Positions 26,839 through 35,962 of a stretch of 64,000 nucleotides of DNA are shown piece after piece. Below the pieces are notes generated by a model. That model ran no database searches and had not been told where the DNA came from. It worked only from the letters and a program-made list of their open reading frames with translations. Position 1 is the first letter of the stretch. Each line of letters opens with the position of its first letter. The translations under genes were made by a program, and so were the position numbers. Source of the stretch: Palsa-601 sp052146895 (GTDB taxonomy: Bacteria > Actinomycetota > Acidimicrobiia > Acidimicrobiales > Bog-793); assembly GCA_052146895.1 (NCBI GenBank), contig JBKQLZ010000005.1, positions 8,906-72,905 of the forward strand, given 5' to 3'.

Positions 26839-29800
26839 GTGCCTGCGTTGCGAGCTTCGGTGTCGCGTTGGTACCTCCTGTTCATCGCTGTCGTCGGCAT
26901 GATCTACTTCCCCTTCCTCGAATGGCAAGGACAGGTGGCCGCGTGGGCGGTCATCGGTCTCTCCTCGGTGACCGCGATCATCTACGGCACTTATCGCAAC
27001 CGCCCGAACGTGCCTCGTGCATGGGGCGTGCTTGCAGCAGGCGTGTTCCTGTTCATCACAGGCGACACGATGTACAAGTTCTCCAACCAGATCCTCCACC
27101 ACACTCCGCCGTTCCCGTCGATCATCGACGTGATCTACATCACGATGTACCCGACGCTCGCAGTCGGCCTTCTCCTTCTTGTGCGGGCGCGGGTGCCAGG
27201 AGGTGACCGAGCGAGCCTTCTCGACGCGCTCACGGTCACTGCCGGGCTTGCGTTGTTGTCCTGGGTCTTCCTGATCGTCCCGTACTTCCGGGCTCCAGAC
27301 CTGTCCATCCTCGAGCGGCTCACGTCGGTCGCGTACCCGCTCGGTGATGTCCTGCTCTTGGCCATGCTCGCCCATCTCTGGAGTGCCGGCGGCTTGCGCA
27401 ACGCGGCTGGCCGCTTCCTTGCTATCGGGACCGTCGGCTGCCTCGTCTCTGACAGCCTTTATGGCGCCATACAGCTGCACGGCACATGGCATGACGGGAA
27501 CCCAGTCGACTTCGGCTGGATGCTCTTTTACGCATGCTGGGGCGCTGCCGCGCTGCATCCCTCGATGCGTGACCTCGCCAAGCCAGTCCTTGCCGCGACG
27601 CACCGAACGAGTCGCTCCAGGCTCTTCCTGCTCGCGGGTGTGTCCCTGATCGCACCGATCGTGCTCTTGAGCGAGACGATGTTCGGGACTCCCGTCGACG
27701 CCGCCGTGATCGGTGTGGCGGCTGGCGTGATGTTCCTGCTCGTGCTCACACGAATGGCCGGTCTCGTCAACGTCCACCAACAAGCGGTGACGCGCGAGCA
27801 GGTGCTCCGGTCCGCGGCCGCAGACCTCGTCGCGGCCTCGGGTCGCGAGGCTCTCTATGAGGCCGTCCTCGCGGACGTGGGCGCGCTCGCGTCGGGACAA
27901 GGCGAGATCTCAGTCTCGATGGCCGTCGCGCAGGGTACCGGCGCCGACCTCGAGATCGTCGCGAGGTCCGAGAACTCCGGAGCTGCACAAGAGGTGTTGC
28001 CGGCACCCGTGTCGTTGCCCGCCGGGCTGCGAGATCAGTTGCTGACCGGTGACGCCGCCCGTTGCCAGCTCAGCGACTTCCCGGAGCTCGGCGGTTCCGA
28101 GGACAAGCCATCGCTACTGATCTGCCCGCTCGTGACCGATGACAAGCTGAGCGGGCTGGTCGCGGTCGCAAGCGCCCGCCAGTGGCCCGTCGACCTTGCG
28201 AGAGCAATCGAGACCCTCTCGTCGCAGGTTGCGCTCGCGCTGGAGAGCGAGGCGCTCACAGAGGCCTTCCACGCCGCTCGCAGCGAAGCACGGTTCCAGG
28301 CACTCGTGCAGAACGCGTCGGACGTGATCCTGATCGTTCACCCGGACACCACAATCATCTACCAGACCCCGTCGACGAAGCGGATCCTGGGCTACCAGGA
28401 GGGCCTCGAAGGCAGCCGGCTCACCGAGCTGTTGCATCCTGATGACGTTCAGCAGGCAATCGCCGTCTGGAACGACACGGCCTATCGCACCGATGCTTCG
28501 ACGGCCGTGGCCTGGCGACTTCGCCATCAAGACGGATCGTGGCGAGACGTCGAGGTAGTGGCGAACAACCTGCTCGGCGACGCCGACGTCGAGGGAATCG
28601 TTCTCACGATCCGCGACGTGAGCGACCGCAAGCGGCTCGAAGAGGAGTTGAAGCACCAGGCGTTCCACGACTCGCTCTGCGGACTGGCCAACAGGGCGCT
28701 GTTCGGGGACCGGCTCGAGCAGGCGCTCGCGAGAGCAGCTCGCTCGCAAAGGCCCCTTGCGGTGCTCTTCATCGACCTCGCCGACTTCAAGATCATCAAC
28801 GACACTCTCGGGCACTCAGCTGGGGACGAACTCCTCGTGGCCGTTGCGCAACGCCTGACGGAGGCCCTGCGAGCCGGCGACACGGCGGCGAGGTTCGGAG
28901 GCGACGAGTTCGCAGTCCTGCTCGAAGACGTGCGCGACCTCGAGGAAGCCCGTTTCGTCGCTGAGCGGATCATCAGCTCGTTGCGTCCGACGGTGACAGT
29001 CGGGGATCAGCAGGTCAACGTGCAGGCGAGCCTGGGCATCGCCCTCAGCCCAGAGGGCTCGGACAGCCCGTCGGACTTGCTGCAAGCGGCGGACGTCGCA
29101 ATGTACGCGGCGAAGGCACGCGGCAAGGGTTGCTGCGAGGTGTACGAGCCCATGCTGCGAGACGCCATCATCGAACGTCTCGAGCGGACGTCGGACTTGC
29201 AGCGCGCCCTCGACGCGAGGGAGTTCGAGCTGTACTACCAGCCGATCGTGGACCTGGCGGACAGCCGAATCATCGGGGTGGAGGCTCTCGCTCGCTGGAA
29301 CCACCCGGTCCGCGGACTCTGCCTTCCGAAGGACTTCATCGCACTGGCTGAGGACACCGGGCTCATCATCCCCTTCTCGCGGTGGGTGCTAGAGGAGGCC
29401 TGCAAGCAAGCGCGCTCTTGGCACGTCGCGGGCGCACCCGAGCTGACGGTCAGTGTCAACATCTCTGCCCGGCACTTCCAGCAAGAGGGCATCGTCGACG
29501 ACGTCGCTCGGGCGATCGAGCTAGCCGGCCTCGATCCCGCGAGCCTGGTGCTCGAGATCACCGAGAGTGCTCTGCTCCAAGACGCAGGCGCAGTCGTGAC
29601 TCGCATGATCGACTTGAAGATGCTCGGTGTCCAGTTCGCGATCGACGATTTCGGCACGGGCTACTCATCGCTCAGCTATCTGCAGCGGTTCCCGATCGAC
29701 ATCCTCAAGGTTGACAAGTCCTTCGTCGACGGGGTCGGCGACTCGGTCGAGGAGGGCGCGCTAGCAGACGCGATCGTCCAGCTCGGAAGGACGCTCCACC

Positions 29801-30021
29801 TGCAGACGATTGCCGAGGGCATCGAGCAGCCGCGACAGGTCGCCGGGCTGCGCGCGATGGCTTGCCACTACGGGCAGGGCTTCTTCTTCGAGCGACCCGG
29901 CACTGCCCAGGCGATCGGTGAGCTGATCGCGCGTCAGCATGCGCTGGTCCTGCCGGATGGGTCCACATCGAACGGGGTGGCCCTCAATGGTCACCTCCAT
30001 GCGACTGGGGTACAAAGATGA
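26839..30021 (+). CDS. Membrane PAS-GGDEF-EAL protein (c-di-GMP synthesis/degradation)
   Basis: The 1060-aa protein has an N-terminal membrane region of about nine hydrophobic segments (to about residue 310). A GAF-like segment (about 330-475) and a PAS domain (about 490-595, VILIVHPDTTIIYQTPSTKRILGY) follow. A GGDEF domain carries the intact motif RFGGDEFAVLLED, and the EAL domain keeps VEALARWNHP, LEITESALL, AIDDFGTGYSSLSYLQ and KVDKSFVDG. Both enzymatic halves look competent. The GTG start has AGGGGAGG upstream. The stop overlaps the next gene by ATGA, so its output is coupled to the oxoamine synthase-like enzyme. Confidence 0.92.
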   Translation: MPALRASVSRWYLLFIAVVGMIYFPFLEWQGQVAAWAVIGLSSVTAIIYGTYRNRPNVPRAWGVLAAGVFLFITGDTMYKFSNQILHHTPPFPSIIDVIYITMYPTLAVGLLLLVRARVPGGDRASLLDALTVTAGLALLSWVFLIVPYFRAPDLSILERLTSVAYPLGDVLLLAMLAHLWSAGGLRNAAGRFLAIGTVGCLVSDSLYGAIQLHGTWHDGNPVDFGWMLFYACWGAAALHPSMRDLAKPVLAATHRTSRSRLFLLAGVSLIAPIVLLSETMFGTPVDAAVIGVAAGVMFLLVLTRMAGLVNVHQQAVTREQVLRSAAADLVAASGREALYEAVLADVGALASGQGEISVSMAVAQGTGADLEIVARSENSGAAQEVLPAPVSLPAGLRDQLLTGDAARCQLSDFPELGGSEDKPSLLICPLVTDDKLSGLVAVASARQWPVDLARAIETLSSQVALALESEALTEAFHAARSEARFQALVQNASDVILIVHPDTTIIYQTPSTKRILGYQEGLEGSRLTELLHPDDVQQAIAVWNDTAYRTDASTAVAWRLRHQDGSWRDVEVVANNLLGDADVEGIVLTIRDVSDRKRLEEELKHQAFHDSLCGLANRALFGDRLEQALARAARSQRPLAVLFIDLADFKIINDTLGHSAGDELLVAVAQRLTEALRAGDTAARFGGDEFAVLLEDVRDLEEARFVAERIISSLRPTVTVGDQQVNVQASLGIALSPEGSDSPSDLLQAADVAMYAAKARGKGCCEVYEPMLRDAIIERLERTSDLQRALDAREFELYYQPIVDLADSRIIGVEALARWNHPVRGLCLPKDFIALAEDTGLIIPFSRWVLEEACKQARSWHVAGAPELTVSVNISARHFQQEGIVDDVARAIELAGLDPASLVLEITESALLQDAGAVVTRMIDLKMLGVQFAIDDFGTGYSSLSYLQRFPIDILKVDKSFVDGVGDSVEEGALADAIVQLGRTLHLQTIAEGIEQPRQVAGLRAMACHYGQGFFFERPGTAQAIGELIARQHALVLPDGSTSNGVALNGHLHATGVQR

Positions 30022-31280
30022 CGTCGACGTTCCCGCAAGTCTCCTCCGAACGAGTGCGGGTCGACGAGCGCTGGGCGGACCTCGAGCGTCTACGTTCCTC
30101 CCACCCGATGATGGATGCCGTCATCGACGAGGTGCGTGTGCGGCAGATTCGGGTCGGCGACAAGTGGCTCACTGACTTCGCTTCCTGTAACTACCTGGGC
30201 TTTGACTGGCATCCGAAGATAATTGCCTCAGTTCAGTCTGCGCTCCAGCAGTGGGGTACCCATCCCAGCTGGTCGCGCCTGCTCGGCAGTCCTCGCCTCT
30301 ACGTCGACATCGAGGAGCACATGACCGAGTTGCTCGGGGCGCCCGACACCTTGCTGCTCCCGACGATCACCCACATCCACTCCTCGGTCATTCCCGTCCT
30401 TGCGGGCCAAGGAGCCGTCCTTCTCGACGCGCAGGCGCACAAGACGATGTGGGACGGATGCGCCCACGCCCGCGCCAACGGTGCGACTCTGCGCCGCTTC
30501 CGCTCGAACGACTCGGACTACCTCGCAGACATGCTCAGGTCGCTCCCTGCCGGGCTGTCCCGACTTGTGTGCATGGACGGCGTCAACTCCATGACCGGCA
30601 ACGCGCCGAATCTCGTCGAGTTCGCACGGGTGTGTCGCGAGAACGATGCCCTCTTGTACATCGACGACGCTCACGGGTTCGGCGTCATCGGCGAGTCTCC
30701 TTCGAAAGAGGTGCCCTACGGTCACCGCGGGAACTCAATCGTTCGTCACTTTGACGAGTCGTACGACAACATCGTTCTCGTCGCCGGCTTCTCCAAGTCG
30801 TACTCCTCGCTCCTCGCGTTCCTGGCACTACCGACGAAACTCAAGAACTTCCTCAAAGTCGCTGCGCCCCCCTACCTGTATTCGGGTCCGTCGCCGACCG
30901 CCTCGCTCGCGACCGTGCTTGCCGGCCTCGAGGTCAACGAGGAGGAAGGTGAGGACATCCGGCGATCGCTGTACCTCAAGACGACGCGGGTGCTCGACCA
31001 CATCGATACCCTCGGCATTCGCACGCCCAACACCTCGAAGTTGCCGATCATCGAGCTTCCACTGGCGAACAGCGAGGACATCGACGCCGTGGGCGAGTTC
31101 CTGTTCAAGAATGGCATCTACGTCACCTTGGCGGCCTACCCCTTGGTGCCGAGAGAACAAGTCGGCTTCAGGGTGCAGATCACCGCTGCCAACACCGATG
31201 AGGAGATCGACCACTTGAACGAGGTCCTCTCGGCCCTCGCGCAACGATTCGATATGCAGCCTGGCCGCCACGCGGCGTGA
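30018..31280 (+). CDS. Alpha-oxoamine synthase family PLP enzyme (AONS/CqsA-like)
   Basis: The 420-aa protein resembles the family of 8-amino-7-oxononanoate synthase, 2-amino-3-ketobutyrate CoA ligase, serine palmitoyltransferase and CqsA. It has TDFASCNYLGFDWHP at the substrate entrance, LLYIDDAHGFGVIGE with the PLP-binding Asp and His, and LVAGFSKSYSS with the likely Schiff-base Lys. These enzymes condense an amino acid with an acyl thioester. No other biotin gene is present, and the gene is coupled to a c-di-GMP enzyme before it and an exporter after it. A secreted aminoketone product is plausible, but unproved. Confidence 0.85.
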   Translation: MTSTFPQVSSERVRVDERWADLERLRSSHPMMDAVIDEVRVRQIRVGDKWLTDFASCNYLGFDWHPKIIASVQSALQQWGTHPSWSRLLGSPRLYVDIEEHMTELLGAPDTLLLPTITHIHSSVIPVLAGQGAVLLDAQAHKTMWDGCAHARANGATLRRFRSNDSDYLADMLRSLPAGLSRLVCMDGVNSMTGNAPNLVEFARVCRENDALLYIDDAHGFGVIGESPSKEVPYGHRGNSIVRHFDESYDNIVLVAGFSKSYSSLLAFLALPTKLKNFLKVAAPPYLYSGPSPTASLATVLAGLEVNEEEGEDIRRSLYLKTTRVLDHIDTLGIRTPNTSKLPIIELPLANSEDIDAVGEFLFKNGIYVTLAAYPLVPREQVGFRVQITAANTDEEIDHLNEVLSALAQRFDMQPGRHAA

Positions 31281-32578
31281 GCAGGAGCCCGGCAGCATTG
31301 GGACTCACGACACCGTTCAAACGGCGGGAGTTCCGACTGCTCTGGATGGGCCTTGCGGTATCTCTCCTCGGAGACGGGGTCTTCCTTGTTGCCGTCGCTT
31401 GGCAGGTCTATGCGATCGCTGACCGACCCTCCGCCCTCGCCTACGTCGGGATCGCAATGTCGCTCCCACAGGTCGCCATGCTGCTCGTCGGTGGAGCTGT
31501 CTCCGACCGTATGGATCGTCGGACGATACTGCTGTTGTCCGATGTGACGCGCGGGCTTGCGCTCGCATGTCTCGCCGGAGTCACGGTGGCGGGCGACGTC
31601 CATCTCTGGGAGCTCTATGTCGCCGCGGCGCTCATCGGGGTAGCTGCGGCGTTCGCATCGCCAGCACTCGACGCGCTCGTACCGCAGCTCGTTCCCTCAC
31701 ATGAGCTCACTCAGGCCAACTCCGTGGACCAGTTCATGCGCCCGTTCGCCCTTCAGCTCGCGGGCCCGGCGCTCGGGGGGGTTGCCGTGGTCCTCCTGCA
31801 CCCGGGCGGCGCCTTCGGGTTCGACGCGCTCACGTTCGCTTTCTCGGGTTGGTGTGTGTGGCGCCTCGCCCCGATCGCGTCGGAGCCCCCAGAAGTGCAG
31901 ACGACGCTCCGGAGCGATGTGCGCGAGGGACTCGCTTACGTTCGTCGCCACGTCTGGCTGTGGGGCACGTTCGTGTCCGCGACGATCACGTACCTTCTCT
32001 TCATAGGGCCGACGCAGGTGCTGCTGCCCTATCTCGTCCGGAACTCGCTACACGCCGGCGCCACGACCTATGGGGCAGTGCTGGCAGTGGGAGGCCTAGG
32101 CGCGCTCATCGGCGCCTTCTTCGTCGCGAGGCGCCCCGACGTGCGGCGACCGATCACCTGGATGTACGTCTGGTGGACGGTGGCGACGTTGGCCGTCGCC
32201 GGTTACGGCATCGCCACCCACGCGTGGGGTCTGGCGTGCGCGGCCTTCGTGATCAACGGTGCCGAAGCGGTCGGGACTGTCGTGTGGGCCACGCTCAAGC
32301 AACGCCGGGTCGCGAACTCGATGCTCGGGCGCGTGTCGAGCATCGATTGGTGCGTCTCGACCGCCCTGCTCCCGCTCAGCTACGCGTTGACCCCGCCGCT
32401 CGTTCATCTCCTCGGAGTGCGAATGACGCTCGTGCTCGCCGGCACGATCGGCTCGGTGACCACCATCGCGTTCCTCTTCCTCCCGGGGATGCGAGACGCC
32501 GATCGCCAGGGCGACCCGCTGCGCGAGATGGACCCCAGCACAGAGACGCCGGTGCGCACAGAAGCACCCTCACGCTGA
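31277..32578 (+). CDS. MFS exporter (EntS-like)
   Basis: This 433-aa major facilitator protein has about twelve membrane segments. FRLLWMGLAVSLLGDGVFLVAVAWQVYA opens it, and the loop signature DRMDRRTILLLSD follows segment 2. The arrangement matches the EntS/MFS_3-type exporter group. GTG overlaps the oxoamine synthase-like stop by four bases, so it is the third gene of one translationally coupled unit. By context it probably exports the product of that enzyme. The C-terminus is a short charged cytosolic tail. Confidence 0.88.
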   Translation: MSRSPAALGLTTPFKRREFRLLWMGLAVSLLGDGVFLVAVAWQVYAIADRPSALAYVGIAMSLPQVAMLLVGGAVSDRMDRRTILLLSDVTRGLALACLAGVTVAGDVHLWELYVAAALIGVAAAFASPALDALVPQLVPSHELTQANSVDQFMRPFALQLAGPALGGVAVVLLHPGGAFGFDALTFAFSGWCVWRLAPIASEPPEVQTTLRSDVREGLAYVRRHVWLWGTFVSATITYLLFIGPTQVLLPYLVRNSLHAGATTYGAVLAVGGLGALIGAFFVARRPDVRRPITWMYVWWTVATLAVAGYGIATHAWGLACAAFVINGAEAVGTVVWATLKQRRVANSMLGRVSSIDWCVSTALLPLSYALTPPLVHLLGVRMTLVLAGTIGSVTTIAFLFLPGMRDADRQGDPLREMDPSTETPVRTEAPSR

Positions 32579-32648
32579 ACCCTCAGGCGGGGGAGGTGTA
32601 ACTACGCTGGCGGCAAGTTACGTGACTCGGCGACGAGAGGTGCGGCCC

Positions 32649-34217
32649 ATGGCCCAAGGACGTGAGGACAGGAGCCGCCGGCGGCTCACAGCCAGCTGTG
32701 TAGGTGCGGCTCTCGCCGTCGCCGCCGCAGGTTGCTCGACCGCTTCGGCGGCGGGCGCTCCGGCGACGACCAGTCCGGCGGCGACGACGCCCTCCTCCAC
32801 GTCGCCGCCTCCGCCCACAGTCCGCACCAAAGCGGCGGCGCCATCGCTCGGCGCGCTCACGACGTACGGGTACGGCAACTCCCGGTCAGGAAGGGACAAG
32901 GTCGACCCGGCGATCGCCAAACTCTCGTCCGCGCCCAAGTGGAACGACTCCCTCGACGGTGCCGTCTACGGCCAGCCGCTCGTCTACAACGCAACGGTGT
33001 ACGTCGGCACCGAGAACGACACGATCTATGCAATCAAGGCGACGACGGGAAAGGTCCTCTGGCACGTCCACGTCGGGACCGCCGTCAGCACGTCAGTGGT
33101 CGACACCGCCCCGACCCTGGGTGGGAGCTGCGGTGACATCGACCCGCTCGGCATCACAGGGACGCCCGTCATCGACAAGGGAGCCAGCGAGATCTTCGCC
33201 GCCGAGGAGACCGAGGTCGGCGGCAACAAGTGGCAGGACATCAAGCACGAGCTCGTCGCCGTGTCGCTCAGCACTCACAAGGAGCTCTGGAACCGGCAGA
33301 TCGACCCGCCGCATGCAAACCACTCGAACTACTACTACATCGCTGCCGAGCAGCAGCGCCCGGCCCTCACCCTCCTCGGTGGGCGGATCTACGCCGAGTA
33401 CGGCGGCCTCGACGGAGACTGCGGCCAGTACCACGGCTACGTCGTGGGCCTGCCGGAGTCGGGTAAGGGAACGCTCCTCAGCTACCAGGTTCCCACTCAG
33501 CGCGAAGGGGGCATCTGGGGTACGAGCGGGGCCTTCGTCGCGCCGAACGGGAACCTGTACGTCGCCACCGGCAACGGGAGCTCGAACACGAAGTACGACG
33601 AAGGCAACTCGGTCGTCGAGTTGTCTCCGGAGCTGAAGCGACTCGGCTACTGGGCACCGAAGAACTGGGTGCAGCTGAACGAGGACGACTGGGATCTCGG
33701 TTCGGCCGGTCCCGTTGCGGTACCGGGCACGTCGTTGTTGTTCGCGGCCGGGAAGCCCGCGTCGTCTGGCAGCTTCGGCGACCTCATGAAGGACTCACCT
33801 CTCGGCGGCGTCGGCAAGGGCGCGTTCACGGGAGACCTCTGCGGCGGAGGCAGCGGAGCATTCGGTGCTGACGCGGCAGACGTGATCGGATCCGGTGCCA
33901 CCAAGCGCACCTACGTGTACGCGCCGTGCGGGAGCGGCACCGAGGCAGTCGAGATCGACATCGCCAAGATGACGTTCAAGCAGGCTTGGTCGCCCTCGAC
34001 CGGCTCTCCGAACGGTCCGCCCATCGTCGCTGGCGGGCTGGTCTGGGCCCTCGACTGGAACGCCGGAGCGCTCTATGGAATGAAGCCCACGACCGGCAAG
34101 GTCGTCATCGAGCGCCCGACCGACGGCCTCGAGCATTTCGTCACGCCGGCCGTCGGCGACGCGATGCTCTTCGTACCCACCCAAAGCGGCGTGGAGGCGT
34201 GGACCACAACGAAATGA
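32649..34217 (+). CDS. PQQ-type beta-propeller lipoprotein
   Basis: The 522-aa precursor has a lipoprotein signal (ASCVGAALAVAAAGCSTAS), with the lipobox cysteine after AAAG, and a Ser/Thr/Pro-rich spacer. A quinoprotein dehydrogenase-like propeller follows: YGQPLVYNATVYVGTENDTIYAIKATTGKVLW is the classic blade, and later GALYGMKPTTGKVVI. It lacks an assignable catalytic Asp/calcium set, so it may bind rather than oxidise. An upstream in-frame GTG at 32622 is less likely than this ATG. It probably sits on the outer face of the membrane. Confidence 0.8.
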   Translation: MAQGREDRSRRRLTASCVGAALAVAAAGCSTASAAGAPATTSPAATTPSSTSPPPPTVRTKAAAPSLGALTTYGYGNSRSGRDKVDPAIAKLSSAPKWNDSLDGAVYGQPLVYNATVYVGTENDTIYAIKATTGKVLWHVHVGTAVSTSVVDTAPTLGGSCGDIDPLGITGTPVIDKGASEIFAAEETEVGGNKWQDIKHELVAVSLSTHKELWNRQIDPPHANHSNYYYIAAEQQRPALTLLGGRIYAEYGGLDGDCGQYHGYVVGLPESGKGTLLSYQVPTQREGGIWGTSGAFVAPNGNLYVATGNGSSNTKYDEGNSVVELSPELKRLGYWAPKNWVQLNEDDWDLGSAGPVAVPGTSLLFAAGKPASSGSFGDLMKDSPLGGVGKGAFTGDLCGGGSGAFGADAADVIGSGATKRTYVYAPCGSGTEAVEIDIAKMTFKQAWSPSTGSPNGPPIVAGGLVWALDWNAGALYGMKPTTGKVVIERPTDGLEHFVTPAVGDAMLFVPTQSGVEAWTTTK

Positions 34218-34249
34218 GCGGGGCCACGATACTGGGCACCGCCGCTACC

Positions 34250-34270
34250 GTATATCAAGTCAGGATATAC
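34250..34270. promoter_or_regulatory. Inverted repeat upstream of the second VapBC pair
   Basis: GTATATC and GATATAC flank a 7-base spacer, about 35 bases before the antitoxin start. It is strikingly AT-rich for this DNA. VapB antitoxins bind such repeats to autoregulate, so this is a likely operator overlapping the promoter. Confidence 0.65.
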
Positions 34271-34304
34271 TGGGGTATTGCAGAGCAGTGTTTGGAGGAG
34301 GGTC

Positions 34305-34517
34305 GTGTCCAAGACGCTTATCGACATCGACGAGGGTCTGCTCGAGCGAGCACGAGCACTTCTCGGCCCGAAGACCACCAAGAAGGACGCCGTGAACACC
34401 GCCCTCTCGAAGTTGGTGCGCCTGCACGACCAGCGGGAGACCGTCGACTGGATCATCGCGACGGATCCGGTCGCTGACCTTCGTGATCCAGAGGTCCGTG
34501 CAGCCGCACGCAGGTGA
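34305..34517 (+). CDS. vapB: VapB-family antitoxin
   Basis: The 70-aa protein starts at a GTG preceded by GGAGG. SKTLIDIDEGLLERARALLG and KKDAVNTALSKLV fit the type of VapB antitoxin that carries a ribbon-helix-helix-like DNA-binding N-terminus. The tail (DWIIATDPVADLRDPEVRAAAR) should contact the toxin. An in-frame ATG at 34278 exists but would lack the good ribosome site. It overlaps the toxin gene by four bases. Confidence 0.85.
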   Translation: MSKTLIDIDEGLLERARALLGPKTTKKDAVNTALSKLVRLHDQRETVDWIIATDPVADLRDPEVRAAARR

Positions 34518-34939
34518 GCCGTTATCTCGTTGACAACAGCGTCCTCCAGCGCCTGCCCCGTAGTGTCGAGGTACAGAGCGCCGTCGCCGCGATCCTCCAT
34601 GCCGAGCACGAATTGTGTTGCTGCGCCCTTACTCTCGACGAGTTCGCGTTCAGCGCTCGGTCCGCAGCAGAACACGCTACCGGTCTGCAACGCCTGAGGA
34701 CCTCGTGGCTCTATCTGCCCGCTTCGCCCGAGACCGACCAGATCATCATCGACATCCGGACCGCACTCTGGCGCGCCGGTAAGGGCCGCGCTGCTGGAGT
34801 GATCGATGTCGCCATCGCCGCAAGCGCTGTCCAGTCCACCGCAACTGTTCTTCACTACGACACTGACTTCGAGCACATCATCGGCGTATATCCCCAGCTG
34901 ACGGCCGAGTGGGTGGTGCCCCGGGGTTCCATCGACTGA
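34514..34939 (+). CDS. vapC: PIN-domain ribonuclease toxin (VapC family)
   Basis: This 141-aa PIN protein has SRYLVDNSVLQRL with the first Asp, an internal Glu in LTLDEFAFSARS, and the C-terminal acidic positions GVIDVAIAAS and LHYDTDFEHI. GTG overlaps the antitoxin stop (GTGA), so the pair is translationally coupled. VapC proteins cleave tRNA or rRNA when freed. The acidic set appears intact. It is unrelated in close sequence to the pair at 12.2-12.9 kb. Confidence 0.88.
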   Translation: MSRYLVDNSVLQRLPRSVEVQSAVAAILHAEHELCCCALTLDEFAFSARSAAEHATGLQRLRTSWLYLPASPETDQIIIDIRTALWRAGKGRAAGVIDVAIAASAVQSTATVLHYDTDFEHIIGVYPQLTAEWVVPRGSID

Positions 34940-34982
34940 ACGGCTAGGTGGGCGTGCACCACCAACCGTCAGGGCCCCAGAG

Positions 34983-35858
34983 TCAAGTCACAGCGATCAG
35001 CCCCGCGAGCCCGCCACGGATCGCGCGCTCGCCACGGGCGTTGCGAACTTCGAATCTCGCGAGTACCGAGCCGGGCTCGCTCTCTTGCAGTTGCCCGACC
35101 TGCACCGTGATCTCGGACGGCACGACCACCATCGCCGCGAACTCGGCGTCCACCGCGGCCATCCGACGGTGCGGCCCGGCCATCTCCATGACCAGGCTCA
35201 CGGCGATCGCGAGCGAGGCCGTGCCGTGGAGAATCGGACCGGGCAGCCCAGCGCTCCTAGCGACGACCGGATCGGTGTGGATCGGGTTCCAGATGCGGGC
35301 GCACTCGGTGTAGACGATGGCTGTCGTCGGCTCAATCGGCACTCTGAGCTCACGGAGAACGTCGAGCTCGACAGGTTTGCCCTGGGGTGAGCTTGGTGAG
35401 CTTCCCTCCGCCGCGTCGCTGGTCACCCCCAGGAACACCACGCCCATCTTCGTCGTGGCTACCGGTCGCCGCACGCCGTCAAGTGTCTCGAGCTCGATCA
35501 CCAGCCTGGCCCCGGCGCGCCCTTCCGTGACCGAGGCCACCCTGGCTGAAGTAGTGAGCACATCGCCCGGTCGGATCGGCTGGTGAAGCCGCAGCGAATG
35601 TGTGGAGTGGACCCCGCGCATCGCCTCGTCGGGAGACAGCCCCGCTGACATTGCGATGCGGCTCACCTCTTGCACTAACGGCCACTCGAGGCACACCGGG
35701 AAGATGGGATGGGCCCGTATGCCCCCGGGACACTCACCGTCGACATACTGAAGGCCGTGATCTCCTATGCCGGCGGCGTACGCAGCGATCCACCGCTGGT
35801 CGATCTCGTGCGTGATCGACGGTGTCACCGCTCCTTCGAGCGACTTGCTCAGCGCCAC
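34983..35858 (-). CDS. MaoC-like hot-dog dehydratase/hydratase
   Basis: The 291-aa protein has two hot-dog halves. The N-terminal half (YAAGIGDHGLQYVDG, HPIFPVCLEWP) resembles MaoC_dehydrat_N. The C-terminal half has the hydratase-2 pattern ECARIWNPIHTDPVVARSAGLPGPILHG, where Asp and His are the likely catalytic residues. Family members hydrate or dehydrate acyl-CoA thioesters, often of steroid or fatty acids. It stands alone here between the VapBC pair and an IS remnant, facing the latter. The substrate is unknown. Confidence 0.85.
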   Translation of the reverse strand: MALSKSLEGAVTPSITHEIDQRWIAAYAAGIGDHGLQYVDGECPGGIRAHPIFPVCLEWPLVQEVSRIAMSAGLSPDEAMRGVHSTHSLRLHQPIRPGDVLTTSARVASVTEGRAGARLVIELETLDGVRRPVATTKMGVVFLGVTSDAAEGSSPSSPQGKPVELDVLRELRVPIEPTTAIVYTECARIWNPIHTDPVVARSAGLPGPILHGTASLAIAVSLVMEMAGPHRRMAAVDAEFAAMVVVPSEITVQVGQLQESEPGSVLARFEVRNARGERAIRGGLAGLIAVT

Positions 35859-35962
35859 GTCGCCCCGAACCCGGATCTAGCAAAGAGCAGGAAGTCATCA
35901 TCCGGCACAATGCCAAACTAGTGACCTGAGTCAGAGATCCGCTGGCAGTATCCAGCGAGTGA

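Noticed and set aside
26815..27900. Long antisense frame opposite the PAS-GGDEF-EAL gene
   Set aside because: It has no recognisable family and mirrors a strongly coding + strand.
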